Part shown: in pieces, positions 1 to 11,013 of the stretch
How the letters are laid out: every line of letters starts with the position of its first letter
Numbering within the stretch: position 1 is the stretch's first letter
Origin: Bigelowiella natans CCMP2755
Taxonomy: Eukaryota; Cercozoa; Chlorarachniophyceae
DNA length: 45,386 nucleotides
Reading direction: 5' to 3'
Assembly: GCA_000320545.1 (NCBI GenBank)
Contig: ADNK01000899.1
Span: forward strand, 1 to 45,386
Position numbers and translations under genes: made by a program
The notes under the pieces: model-generated
What the model saw: only the letters and a program-made list of their open reading frames with translations
Databases searched by the model: none
What the model was told of the DNA's origin: nothing

Positions 1-530
1 CCCAACCCTCATTGCACCCGTGAAAGTTTACCTTGTCCCAACCCTCATCCCAGCCCTGACTTTTGTCCTTGTCGCAGTCCTGACTTTCGTCGTGATTTCG
101 ACCCTGGTCCTGACCCTTGTCGCGGTCTTCACTTTGGCCGCAATTTCAACCCTGATCCTGACCCTTGTCGCAGCCCTGACTTGTTCTCCTCGTTTCACTG
201 CTGGTCCTAATGCTGATCCCGGTGCTCATCCCAACCCTCACCCCAACCCTGGTCCAAACTCCTCACCAAAAACCGTGACTCTGACCCTCATCCCAGCCCT
301 GACCCCAAAACCCTCACCACTTTCCGTGACTTTGGCCCTCACTTTTGCCCTCAAATTAACCCTGGTCGATTTTTGGGACCAGTTTTCCTCACTTCGGCCC
401 TCACTTCGACCGTCACTTTGGTCGTGGCCCAGGAGAAAACCCTAACCCTGATCGCACAACCCTGACCCTGATCCTGACCTCAACCCTGACCCTGACCCCA
501 ACCCTGACCCTGACCCTGAGCTGAAATCCT
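1..530. repeat. Degenerate CCCTGA/CCCTAA telomere-like hexamer repeat
   Basis: The first half kilobase is built from diverged copies of a C-rich hexamer: CCCTGA, CCCTCA, CCCTGG, CCCTAA. The most regular run is at about 440-520, where CCCTAA and CCCTGA alternate with CCCCAA. Long open frames run across it on both strands only because the unit is a multiple of three, giving monotonous Leu/Thr/Ala/Val or Arg/Val strings; I do not regard them as genes. The unit differs by one base from the CCCTAA (TTAGGG) telomere repeat, so this could be an old interstitial or subtelomeric array. It could also be an unrelated satellite. Confidence 0.75.
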
Positions 531-1071
531 GACTCCAGATGCTGTCCATGAATGCTGTCTCCAAATGCTGTCTGAAAATGCCTTTCCAAAATGGTCACTA
601 AAACATTCAACCTTGAATGCTTAAAATTTTGTCGTTTGGATTGTGGCTTGTTGCGACGTGCATGCAGTGCAAATTGTGAGACTCGGCAACATGACTGTCC
701 AGTTAAATAGTCTGAAATTGCATTTCAAAGGTTTTTGAACGTTTGCGCTTCCATCCAGCCATGCTCCACAATGTGCATCATCATTGTCACATCCAGCAGA
801 GATGCACAACACAAATCTCGATGCGCTGACGCATTGCGACGAGCAAGCATGCTAGCATGCGCAGAAGAATTCATCTGGCCATGATTCATGATGATTTGAG
901 AAATTGGTATTGGACCACATCGCTTTGCACAGAAGTTTCGTTCGTTACAAATTTTCTGCAGACGTTGTTCCATTGGATTTTTCGTTCTAAGAAATGACAT
1001 GTGCAAATGTTGCTCAAATCACATGGTGCACATTGCGAATATGTGATCTTCAATAACAATGGAAAAAAGAT
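531..1071. other. Intergenic CATG/GCATGC-rich island downstream of the THUMPD1-like gene
   Basis: No coding exon can be supported here. From about 620 to 1020 the sequence is enriched in CATG, TGCA and GCATGC words compared with the AT-rich surroundings, and it contains the 12-bp perfect palindrome CATGCTAGCATG at 848-859. The same word class dominates 10080-10930, 17100-19060 and 42050-42600. Short open frames on the minus strand have no splice context and look like composition artefacts. Confidence 0.55.
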
Positions 1072-3393
1072 TTACACCTTTGCAAGAAGCGAGCGGACAT
1101 TGAATTCGGAAAGTGTTCTGTAGTCACGAATGACACTCACACCTGTAGTTGCATTTAAAGTCGAAGATTTATGACAGAATGAGTAGCAAAGTAAAAAAGA
1201 AAAGGTAAATGATCGGGAACGTAGAAGGGCGACAGAATGCATCGTAGAGGGTCAAGATGATCCTAGCAGAACCCTAATGCTTATACACAGATAGTAATGA
1301 TATCATTCAATCACGGGTTTCAACCTGTTACCCTTCCAATTATTTGAACCATGACCTGAAATGCAACCCCAAACTAACTCATTCATTATGGTACACTTAA
1401 AACAATGACATGCATTACAAATACAATATTGATGCAGTAACTTGACTCTTCATACCGTTACACGAGGATTATCAAGATTGACAGTATACCTAATGAACAA
1501 CCATTACAGATAAAGCGAAGATAAACAATTACAAGATGCTAGGTTTCCTTCACTTCCTCGTAAAATTCCCTCTCCAGCAGTAACAACTGCATGAATGTCA
1601 TTTGATTGGTTTTTCTTACTTACCCCTCTGGCATTTTAGGAACGATGTAATTAATGATATCCATCCTGCATGTATATTTAGATTATAATGATCGCGAATG
1701 TTTAAGGAGTGTATTATTCAACCATTTGCATAGTATCATCATTTTTCAGAAGAAATGTTAGGAAATGATGAGAATATCTGCTGAAATATATTTTGTCCAT
1801 GCATTTATGCACATATTTGCAACGATCGTTGGACCACTGCACACAATTGTTTCACTATGGCACCTATCCATGTGCTTATTCTTTGCTCCCCGGTTTTTAA
1901 TCACGACAGCAAATGTCTTCTCCTTTTCATCATCATCATCATCATCTCGATCCTTGTTATGATGTTGCTGTTCATCATTGATGCTAGCTGGGGAGAAGAA
2001 TTCCGTGATTGCCTATTAAAGAACACTGCTCATTCATGTTGTGAGAGATAGATAGATAGATAGATAGATAGAGAGAGTCATCAATCAGATGATGGAAACT
2101 AACATATTTCATCGTCATCGTCATTGTCGTCGTCATCATCAATCAACCACCACCACCAAATCACGTCATAGTACCTCATCTAGAATAGGCTTGAGTTCTT
2201 CCATTTTACTGAAACATGTGTGGGACATTGGAAGAACACGATGTGTAAACCTTTACAGTTTTATACATCACAGAGATGAGCTTACATTTAACATCGTAGC
2301 TTTGCTAACATCAAAAATCAAAATAACTAAATAATCAACACAAAAACACATAAGACAGTATCGAGAAATATCAATCCATCGTCTCGTCGTAAAATACTCC
2401 TTTCTCAGCATCATATCAACATACTGAACGCTAACTCTAAATCTTCCTTTGCTTGCTGCAGAGTAGACAGATCGATCATTTTTAGAGGGGGGAGGGTTTT
2501 ACCTTGTATGCTGCTTTCCAGTTGCGAGAGCATCCTTCATCACCCGTGTTACTAATTCAGAAACCTTGATTCGTTTGTCCAGACATCTTAGCAGACACAT
2601 TGACTTTCCATCTGATTGACCACATCAACGAGGGCAGCGTGAAACAGCAGAGGAAGATGGATAACACAATATCATGGTTTGCGCTAGGAGGAGTTTACAA
2701 ACTAGTGCCTAATCATTATCTTAAAATTCTAGAAGCTAATACCCATCTTCTGTCACAAACATATTCCCAGAATTCAATTCTATTTCTAGAAGCTACCATC
2801 CATCCTGTCTTTCACAAATATATTCCAGAATTCAATTCTAATTCTACTAGAAGCTACTACCCATCTTGTCTTTCACAAACATATTCCCAGAATTGGATTC
2901 TCCGTTTTTTGCCCCCCCCACTTCGGATCCGATTTTCCTTGTCTTCGTTTCTTTCTCATCCCTCAATGCTTGCAATTCTGCTTCCAGATCATCAGCTACA
3001 TTTGAAAGATCTTTTGTATCTTCCTAAAAATTACGAAAAATGAACTTTTCCCCTTCTGCTCAGGTAAAATTGTGCGCTGAATAACTTCTTCATTGTTGAT
3101 GGCGGCATCAGTGCTCCTCCCAACCATCTCCTCCGCGAAGCTTGTCAACCAGTTGATAACCTCCTCAGCTGCCCTTTTTTCCTGAAATTAGTTTAATCCC
3201 TTTTTATTGCAATGAATAGGTCGGATCGAGGTGCTTCTTTTACCTTACAATCTTCACAGGTTACAAGCACCATGGGAGGACCAGGAGTAACACCGGAACC
3301 AGGCCTTTGTCCCCACTTCGAACTTTTTTTTCGTTTCCATCCCTCATTTTTGGAATTGCTGGAGAAGTTTCTCTTTCTTCTTTTCGAAGGCAT
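1072..3393 (-). CDS. THUMP-domain tRNA acetylation adaptor, THUMPD1/Tan1-like
   Basis: Exons on the minus strand, in order: 3393-3244, 3181-3086, 3023-2861, 2701-2668, 2586-2503, 2250-2175, 2012-1864, 1665-1624, 1489-1456, 1355-1332 and 1142-1072 (stop TAA). The product is about 307 residues; Tan1/THUMPD1 proteins are about 290-350. A basic N-terminus leads into VLVTCEDCK, then a helix with EEVINWLTSF. The THUMP half follows: VSELVTRVMKDALATG, an R-F-x-x-R-V-L-P segment, TFAVVIKNR, a PEG-YTVNLDNPRVT segment (the family has hkVdLxNPxxxv) and the C-terminal GVSVIRDY...FNVRSLL. Family members partner NAT10/Kre33 to make N4-acetylcytidine at position 12 of tRNA-Ser and tRNA-Leu. Splice phases agree at every junction except the last, where a tiny exon or a different acceptor is needed. 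The seventh exon carries a poly-Asp run from a GAT repeat. The start codon lies directly after an AG. Confidence 0.85.
2045..2077. repeat. (GATA)n microsatellite
   Basis: About six uninterrupted GATA units followed by GA repeats, in an intron of the THUMPD1-like gene. Confidence 0.9.
2725..2900. repeat. Three tandem copies of a ~65-bp unit spanning an exon end
   Basis: Three imperfect copies follow each other; each contains TAGAAGCTA, then CCATC, a CACAAA(C/T)ATATTCC block and AGAATT. The right-hand copy covers the 3' end of the third exon of the THUMPD1-like gene and its 5' splice site; the other two lie in the following intron and carry decayed versions of that splice site. Confidence 0.8.
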
Positions 3394-3712
3394 CTTTTAC
3401 TATTAATCCCACTGTGGATCTACTGCTCCATTCGTCTATAAGCCCATCCGCACAGTACTTATTGATGAATAATGATGATGATGATGATGATGATGATGAC
3501 GATGAAAAGCGAACTTCTGCCATTCTTTGTACGACATGATGATGAAAAGCGAACTTCTGTCATTCTTTGTCAATTACATGTACATGTACGACATGATGTC
3601 GAAAAGCGAACTTCTGTCATTCTTTTTTGTTGCATGTCGTGAAACATCTGGTGTCCATGTAGATCTAGATCTAGATCTAACTCGTATTATTACTGTATTG
3701 TTTCATTTTAAG
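3394..3712. promoter_or_regulatory. Divergent intergenic space, presumed shared promoter region
   Basis: This space separates the start of the minus-strand THUMPD1-like gene from the first supported exon of the plus-strand membrane-protein gene. It holds a (GAT)n tract at 3473-3505, three copies of a GAAAAGCGAACTTCTG-containing unit at 3499-3628 and a short AGATCT repeat at 3661-3680. I see no clear TATA box. The promoter role is inferred only from gene orientation. An open frame beginning at 3527 could extend the first exon of the downstream gene leftwards, but it consists largely of the repeat. Confidence 0.35.
3499..3628. repeat. Tandem repeat with unit GAAAAGCGAACTTCTG...
   Basis: The core GAAAAGCGAACTTCTG(T/C)CATTCTTT occurs at about 3503, 3543 and 3601, spaced about 40 and 58 bp. 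Two copies are separated by a duplicated TACATGTAC/ACGACATGATG segment. Confidence 0.8.
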
Positions 3713-6700
3713 AGTCGCTCGGATCTGCTCACCACCAAGTTATCTCATGGGTTACGACTTGCAGGTAAGCATTGTCGCAAACTTGAAAATGCATTAATTT
3801 TTTGAGTCTTATTTAATTTTAGGTGATTTTGGATTGTTTGGGTATCTTTGCTTCCGTACTTCCTTCGCTCTCCTTTCCCGCAAAAGAAGCAGAAACAAGC
3901 AGAAGCAGAAGCAGAAGCAGAGAGAGAGAGAGGGAGAGGACTAGAATAAGAATAAGAAGGGGACGCAATGCACATGAAACTTTACTTCAAGAGAAAACCT
4001 TATTCATATGTTCGTATGAAGTAGCTAGAAGGAGAGAAGGAGATTAATCATGTGCCTGGCATCATTCCTAAACACTTACGGGAAGTGGACCTCTCAAGGA
4101 TCTGAAAACCAGGAACATAATACATTTAGCGAGCGATTTATGCTCGGAATCAGGTTGGAAGTATACGTCATGGACATTGATTGATTTCGCACATGTAATT
4201 AGAACTCGTTCACTCCTATTCACTTTGGTATTTGAATAAAAGCGGGTACTTTCTGGTCCGTAGCTTTGTGCTGGCATTTTTTGCGTTCATGCTTCTTAAG
4301 TTACAGGTAAGCGAATCTACTTCATTTTTTCAGGGTTGTCTTAAATAGTAATTTTCTTAGGACGTGGAAGGAAAAATCCAAGAACACTACAATGATATTT
4401 GTCGATGCGAGCTCTGTTATGAGCAGGTGGTCAGGATTACATCCTCGACCGAGAGTTGTCCTTATTATTATGATACCAAATACATTAAAAGGCCGTCCTG
4501 AATCCGAGAACAATGTATGAATTCAGCTACTGCTCTTCTCTTTTCGAACGAAACGGCACCACGTAGTAAATTCTTATTACCACATTGATAAAATCATATA
4601 AGATGAAAACATAAGAGATCATGAAGCACTAGAGGAATTTAGACATTTTGTGTGCGATAAGACATTTTAAGTAGTCATAGAGACAATCTTGGGTGCGAAT
4701 TTTATGCAAAAAATCAAAAGCGCGGAAATATCTCTAAATTCACAAATCTGATATGGCGGCAGTTACATAAGACGGGAAAACTTACTTGAGCAGACGATTC
4801 GGAGCAACATACTGGATCCACGGTAGGTACCGAGAGCAGTTAATGTAATGAATATCGTGCAAATGATAACGCTCGAAGATATCAACACCACTTGCTTCTC
4901 GAGCCAGCATAGTTGTCATTATCACGTATAAATTACATGCTGCTGGGACTACCAGCTTATCATCCCTGTCATTTTCTGCATTCCGATAATTTATTTGTAG
5001 GAAAAGCTCCGTTCAATTTTTAAGAGTGATGAATACTGCGCAAATAAGCATTTGGTATTATTACAGCATCATCATTATGATTACAGTATTTTCATAAAAT
5101 ACCTAAATGCGAGTAGGGGGACTGTCGTGAGTGAAAGCAACAGTGTTTTTAATATTCTATGATGCTATCTTTGAACACCTTTGTTGAGAGCGTGTACTTG
5201 ACAGATTATATTTTGAACTTTTTAACACGTTCCCACATCTATTATCACCTCCATGAATACAAACACCCACATGCACGTACGATACAGGTCTATCGTGTTT
5301 GGTGTAGCTTTTGTAGTTGTGTTGGCGGAGAATTTCATAGGGCTTTCAATTCCAACGATTATCGGTTTGACATCACTGGTGAGTTAGTACTGCTGATGCT
5401 GATTATACCAATGATAAGATCATGACTACATGTCAAAAACCCAAGATTTGATGCTGGCGATTATATCATCGCACAATAAATGATAATGGATATCCATTAC
5501 CACACCTGCATTGTTTTTCTTGTTGGATTGATATTGATTTGATTACGAACAACTTTGAGCCAATACTATGGGCTAGCTGCCACTCTATCTCAACTGTACA
5601 GTTGATGTATGTCCTCGTTGTAGTTTATTCCTGTGGAAACAACAAACATCGGATAATGTTGACGACCACAAATACCTCTCTCTACATGTATCAGCATGGA
5701 ACTCGATATGAGTATCTGTTATCCAGAGGAGATTCAATCACTATGGTAGTAAAAATAGCACTCTCCACATTTGGATGATTAGTAGCTATGATCACTTTTA
5801 CCATTATTAGTAATATCATTATGACCTTGATTTAACTATTATCTATTAGCTAGTAATTTGAATGTAATAGCATAAAGATAGCTGCTCATATGTAGAGAAG
5901 ACAAGAATGATTCTTGTTGTAGTTTTTGTTGAAATTGGAGAAGGTGAGATGAAAACTAGGAATGGGCATTGTTGTGCCTGCTATCCTGATTAAAAACAAA
6001 TAATAGGAAAATATGTGTTCATTTGGGCTCTCTAGAGATTGTGTTCGGGCAGGTATTTTTGCATACCAATTACGTGTACATTATATAATCTATACGTATT
6101 TATATATGTGTTTTATATGTATTTTTTTAATATTATTTTTGATTTAATTGACCATTTTGTATAAAAAATAACTTAAAATAATTTCGAAAGACTCCTGCTC
6201 CTGTCCGATAGAGGCAGAATTCGTGGTCTCATGAGCCACGGTTTTAATCGTTGTTAGATTTGACCACGTGACACGCATGGCCACATTGAACTCCACTCGT
6301 GTGCTTGTTTAGTCGTTACATAATATTTGACTATCCTCCTTACTTGATATTACTCCTTACAATTCATTTCTCTCAGGAGCATTCCATTATCGTACTTTAG
6401 CTTCCGTGTTGACGTTGCCTATCACCCTCGCTGTTGTAAATGTATTATTTGCTTCCCCTTTCCCCCTTTCTTCCCCTTTTATGCATTGAATAGAAACCTT
6501 ACTAACTTTAATCTTGATAATCATTGCTCTGAATCCTAGAAATATTTAGGTATTAGAATTTTCACCGTACTCTCTTTATTAAGAACTAATGCAACTGTTG
6601 CATTATCATTTTTTTCTTTTTGGTCATACAGGAAAATTATCGATACGTACTTGGCATCGATGGTTGTTACCAAACTGTTGAATACCCATACCAAGGTGAT

Positions 6701-9240
6701 TATCATCACCAATGGTACACTTGATTTATGAGGTGTAAATAGCATTCAGAAACGACAAAATTAGTTGAGCTGAAAATTCCGTCAAGATATATATCTTTAT
6801 AGATGTAAATATGTATATACATATACATATATGTTATAATAGTGAACTAACTTCTACTACGCTGGTAAGAAAGGATGGATATGTAGACACAGAATTATAT
6901 AATATGTATGTAATGGGGGGGGTGAGAGTAAGGAGAGATAAAAATACATTGGTATGGGATCCATCGTTTTTCTCTTATGTTTTCGAAATACGACATTAAT
7001 CTCAGAGCTTCTAAATAATTTATACTATATCGAGTATCTTGGCGGCTCTCTGATCATGTAAATAATCGCATAACTACTAAGAGACTCAATTTTATACAAA
7101 TGCCAAATCATTACAAATGACATAAGAAAGATGAACATTATGCCATTGAGATTAACGGATGTTAAAATCAATGAAGAAAATTGAATAACACTACTGTCTT
7201 TCTGAGTGAAAGATATGAATAAAACGATATGATCTCCTGGAAAGAAGAATATGTAGAGATTTTTCATTTATTTCATTGCTAGTCGCGTTATCTCTCGCAT
7301 TTCCATTTAGTCTACTGTCTACTCAATCATCAATATCATCATCCTCATTTTATTTCTTTCATTTTCTCCCCTTGATAACTATTTAGATATGTGTCGGCTT
7401 TGCTTGTGATCCTTATCATCATATGCTACTGCTGCAGGAAAAATCTTTACCAAGTAAGAGTGATGTAGGGCAACCTGAAATAGACAGTACTTATAAGATA
7501 ATGACAATATGGTACCAATTAATAATATAATTATTGACATCATTAAACCTCTATCTATCCGTCCATCAACAATTTATCTATCCATCAGCTTTTGAGGATC
7601 TGTGGTTTAGTGTTCATCGTGAAATCGTTTGTTCTTTGCTTCCTCGCAGGTATGTCACATAGTTCTTCTGTCCTTCCATTTCTTATCTCAATCCACCACA
7701 ATCAGTATCCTTACTGCTGGTCATTAGTAGTCATTGCTACTAACTAGAATCATTCTTATTCATAGTATTTTTCCTGTTGGCGAACGCTGTAGCAGTAAGA
7801 CATAATCATAGTAGCGACAGTAATTACGATAAAACGGGCAACTGGATCCATTTTGCATTTGCTATTGTCTCCACTATCAGTACTTTGGAAATTGAGGTAG
7901 TAGTGATACCCCTACTTAGGCTGTGATTGGAGAACATTTCAATATTTCTTTGTGACAACAGCATTTATAATGACCACATTAAGTTAAAGAAAATTTTGAT
8001 CTTTGCTTGCTTCCTTCGTACTCTTTAATTCATCAGTGGATTCTTCTTTGCCCACTGATTTGCAAAGTGAGAAAGCATAGAGAGAACATGAAGCTTCTTA
8101 GCAGGTGCTGTAATTCGTGATCTTTGAAACTCCTTTTAGGATAGCAAGTTGCAGTAGTATCAGTAGCAAGGAGCACAATTAATCAAGAAAACAGGGAGAA
8201 AATGAAGTTTCAAAGAAAATGACAGCTATATATTCATGATGAGAATGAAAGATAATCTGAACGAAATTTGCAACCTTGGATACGAAGTGATTAAAATACT
8301 TACAACTGAAAGATATCAAACGGAAACTCGAAATCTTAAACCTGATGAAGTAGCACAGGTTGTGGCGACGGTGGGATGTTGGGAGTAGTAGCAAATTTGT
8401 TTTGGCATGCCTTGAAAAATTGCATCTTCTTCACCGATCCTTTCCAGTTCAATGTTATTAATTTTCTTACAAATCCTTTTGTTACATCCTAATTTATACC
8501 TTTCGACATCTCCGATTCAACCTGATATTTCTATGCATCCATCAATATGATTTTCAAATAAATTACATACTTACTCCATTCGTCGTTGTAGTGCCGTATG
8601 GTAGCCTTTCTCCGAGGTCTACGTGTACGTCGGCAAAATCAGCAGCAAGGACTACTGCAATATAAGCGAGGATGTAAGGGCTTCGACGGATACATCAGCG
8701 AGATCAAAGGTGCTCCCGCTGACATTGTTTTTTGCTAGTATCTCTGCTGTATGTTGTAGTAGGAGATTAATGAAGTAGTAGCATGATTGTGATCACAGAC
8801 CATCACACTTGAAACGCTGGACTAGAACAGTTTTTTAATTTTGATCATAACTGGATTACCGCAAAATCCCCTCTCATACATATTTTTAGATTCAAATACT
8901 CTATTCATCACCACAACTGGTTTTCTGATTTTTAAACCCACAATCTCATTGATTTTCTGTGCAGAAATAAAACTACCATCGACTGTTGCAGGAGAATTAG
9001 CGATAGAACTATCCAATAGTGTTGATGAAGAGAAAAGAGTAGCAAAAGAGCGCTTCCAGGAAGAATCGGGAATGAAAGATAACGACACAGCAATCGAATG
9101 TACTCCGTCACCAGAGACATGGAAGAATCGCCCTTTGGAAGCATTGGTAAGACAGCCAAATTGTTGACGTTGAATTGCAGATGACAAATGACGGCCAATG
9201 CTTACATACACGTCGTACAGACTCTCGATCCCCTTTTTGA
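3713..9240 (+). CDS. Multi-pass membrane protein, family not recognised
   Basis: Supported exons: 3713-3764, 4203-4306, 4361-4426, 4791-4822, 5001-5054, 5341-5378, 7387-7453, 7589-7649, 7766-7896, 8037-8066, 8592-8709, 8965-9146 and 9181-9240 (stop TGA). Within each of the two blocks (3713-5378 and 7387-9240) phases join exactly. Between 5378 and 7387 one or more exons are missing from my model; candidates are 6378-6436 (includes TLASVLTLPITLAV) and 6632-6701. The N-terminal part has a hydrophobic helix SFVLAFFAFMLLKLQ followed by a segment with CRCELC. The C-terminal half has three or more helices: YVSALLVILIIICYCC, then LLRICGLVFIVKSFVLCFLA running on into VFFLLANAVAV, then WIHFAFAIVSTISTL. 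It ends in a basic and then acidic hydrophilic tail, presumably cytosolic. The last intron (9147-9180) is only 34 nt. The architecture suggests a small-channel or receptor-like protein, but I recognise no diagnostic motif. The true first exon is uncertain. Confidence 0.6.
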
Positions 9241-11013
9241 CCCCAGGATTTTGAACATCATTAATCAATTTCAGGTTTGAGTAGGTTAGCACTGTTAGCA
9301 TTAATAGCCATATTAAATATAACGAGTTTGTTGTCGAAAATTCCAGGATGTAATTGTCCCCTCGTCATCATCCACATTATCTTTATCAACACTATAATAA
9401 CCTGATTCTGTAATTTCTGCGCTGATCTACCATGTATCTGTCAGTCATCTCCCGAGAACATAGAGGGCATTCCTCTTGAAGATTATCTTCACTATCGGTT
9501 GTTGCTGGTTGCTGCTGCTCTCTCTATCCCCTTCCCTTTTCTCCAGCGCTTCATAGAGACTTTGACGCACACTAAATAAATCTATGTCTAGGCTTTGGAG
9601 AGATTGCGATGAAATGAAACATAATGAAATTCAAAGAATTAGACGAAAACTGCAGAAGCATCGTTGGTGACCCACAAACCTTAACCATGTTCACAAAAGA
9701 ATGTTAGATGAAGGACAATCCTCTTGCTAAGGTGAACGTTTCTGTGATTATTGTAGGAAAGTTTGGGATGAAAAGAAGAAATTGGAAATTACACCTATTC
9801 TCATTTGATATCCGTTCACACATCAAAGCTTCAGGGAGTATCAAGACTTTTTCATGAGAGACAATATGGGAACGTTTTTATGAAATTTGTTAAATTTGTT
9901 ACACATTAAAAACTGTCATAGATCAAAATTTACAGAGCTAATTTGAAAATTTGTTGATTGGATGCGCATGGTCAACACTAAGGCTTCGGAGCATTATTCA
10001 TTATAGCGAGCAACCAACGATGCGGTTTGTTTAAGGAATTCTGTGAAAAATAAAATCTGTCTTTATGAACAACAATGAATGTACCATGGCACAAAGAGAG
10101 CTAGAGAGGAGCTAGAGGAGGGTCAGGGAGCAATGCCAATGATAGACACGTTACATTATGCACATGACATGCATGTTATAACTTTGTCCATGATTAGTGT
10201 GATGTCGATAGCATGTGTTCTGAACACATGCTGCACTCATGAAAACGACAATGTGTCAAAGACGCATGATGTTGTCACGCTATGTCCATGCATAGCACTA
10301 GAGCAGCTAATTGCCAGTGACACAGAGAGAGATGAATGTGGTTCCCTTTCTTCAGATGCGCAGCATGTGTGCGCCTTTCCCCAGGATTACTTCATTCCAT
10401 CATGACAATTTGAGCTAAACACATCGTGCATCATGGTCCAGCATGCTAGCATGAGCGTGCTAGGAACATTTCCATGCATGCATTTCGCCAATCATCTTGC
10501 TCACAAAGAGTTCAAAGTGACAGCCATCGAGCCATCTAGCCATGCAGCAAGGAAACGTTTTCATGTAGCTCCAGAGCTCATGGACTGCATGTTGTCATGA
10601 CACATCGCATTGAATCATGTTGTGGGAATGAGCCTGTGAGATGGTTGCCTTGCTAGCTTGTCATTGGTTTTGCAAACGACAGGACCATGGTGTGTGGAGA
10701 TTCATGAATTGTTGCTTCGTCCAGACCATGGATTGTTACAGTAGACGGAGGACTGGTCCTCATCAGCATCGAGCAGCTCCACCCTGCACTCACGTGTCAG
10801 AGCGACTCCATCTAGCCATCTGCTGGAAAATGATCCCTCGCAGGTGGCAGACTAACACTGCTGCAGCATGCGTGAATTGCATTGTCATCTCAGTTTTTCA
10901 TGGCATCAGCACACAATCATGAATGAGACAACAATGATGGTGTTAAATTCAAAAACTTCAAAACTGACTGTGCCATGGCTGCTTTGTAGCTAGCTAGTTG
11001 TAGGCTCTATTTG
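9241..11013. other. Convergent intergenic space with CATG-rich island
   Basis: This is the 3'-to-3' space between the membrane-protein gene and the unrecognised minus-strand gene. From about 10080 to 10930 the sequence is dense in CATG, GCATGC, TGCATG and TAGC words. It contains the palindrome CATGCTAGCATG at 10442-10453, and a segment at 10283-10307 (TGTCCAT followed by CACTAGAGCAGC) that recurs in diverged form at 18214-18239. Open frames at 10079-10405 and 10641-10922 have no splice signals or family resemblance. Outside the island I see nothing beyond ordinary AT-rich DNA. Confidence 0.55.

Noticed and set aside
20-610. Long open frames on both strands across the left-edge repeat
   Set aside because: They arise from a hexamer repeat read in frame; monotonous composition and no splice or family evidence.
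1539-1586. Possible C-terminal exon reading LLLLEREFYEEVKET on the minus strand
   Set aside because: Attractive by composition, but the exons at 1489-1456, 1355-1332 and 1142-1072 match the THUMPD1 C-terminus, and the first of these joins exon 1665-1624 in phase, so this one is intronic.
2600-3043. 147-codon plus-strand open frame
   Set aside because: It is antisense to three supported exons of the THUMPD1-like gene and spans the tandem triplication.
9180-9301. Minus-strand open frame overlapping the end of the membrane-protein gene
   Set aside because: Plus-strand exons with good donor, acceptor and phase explain this segment; the minus frame has no splice context.
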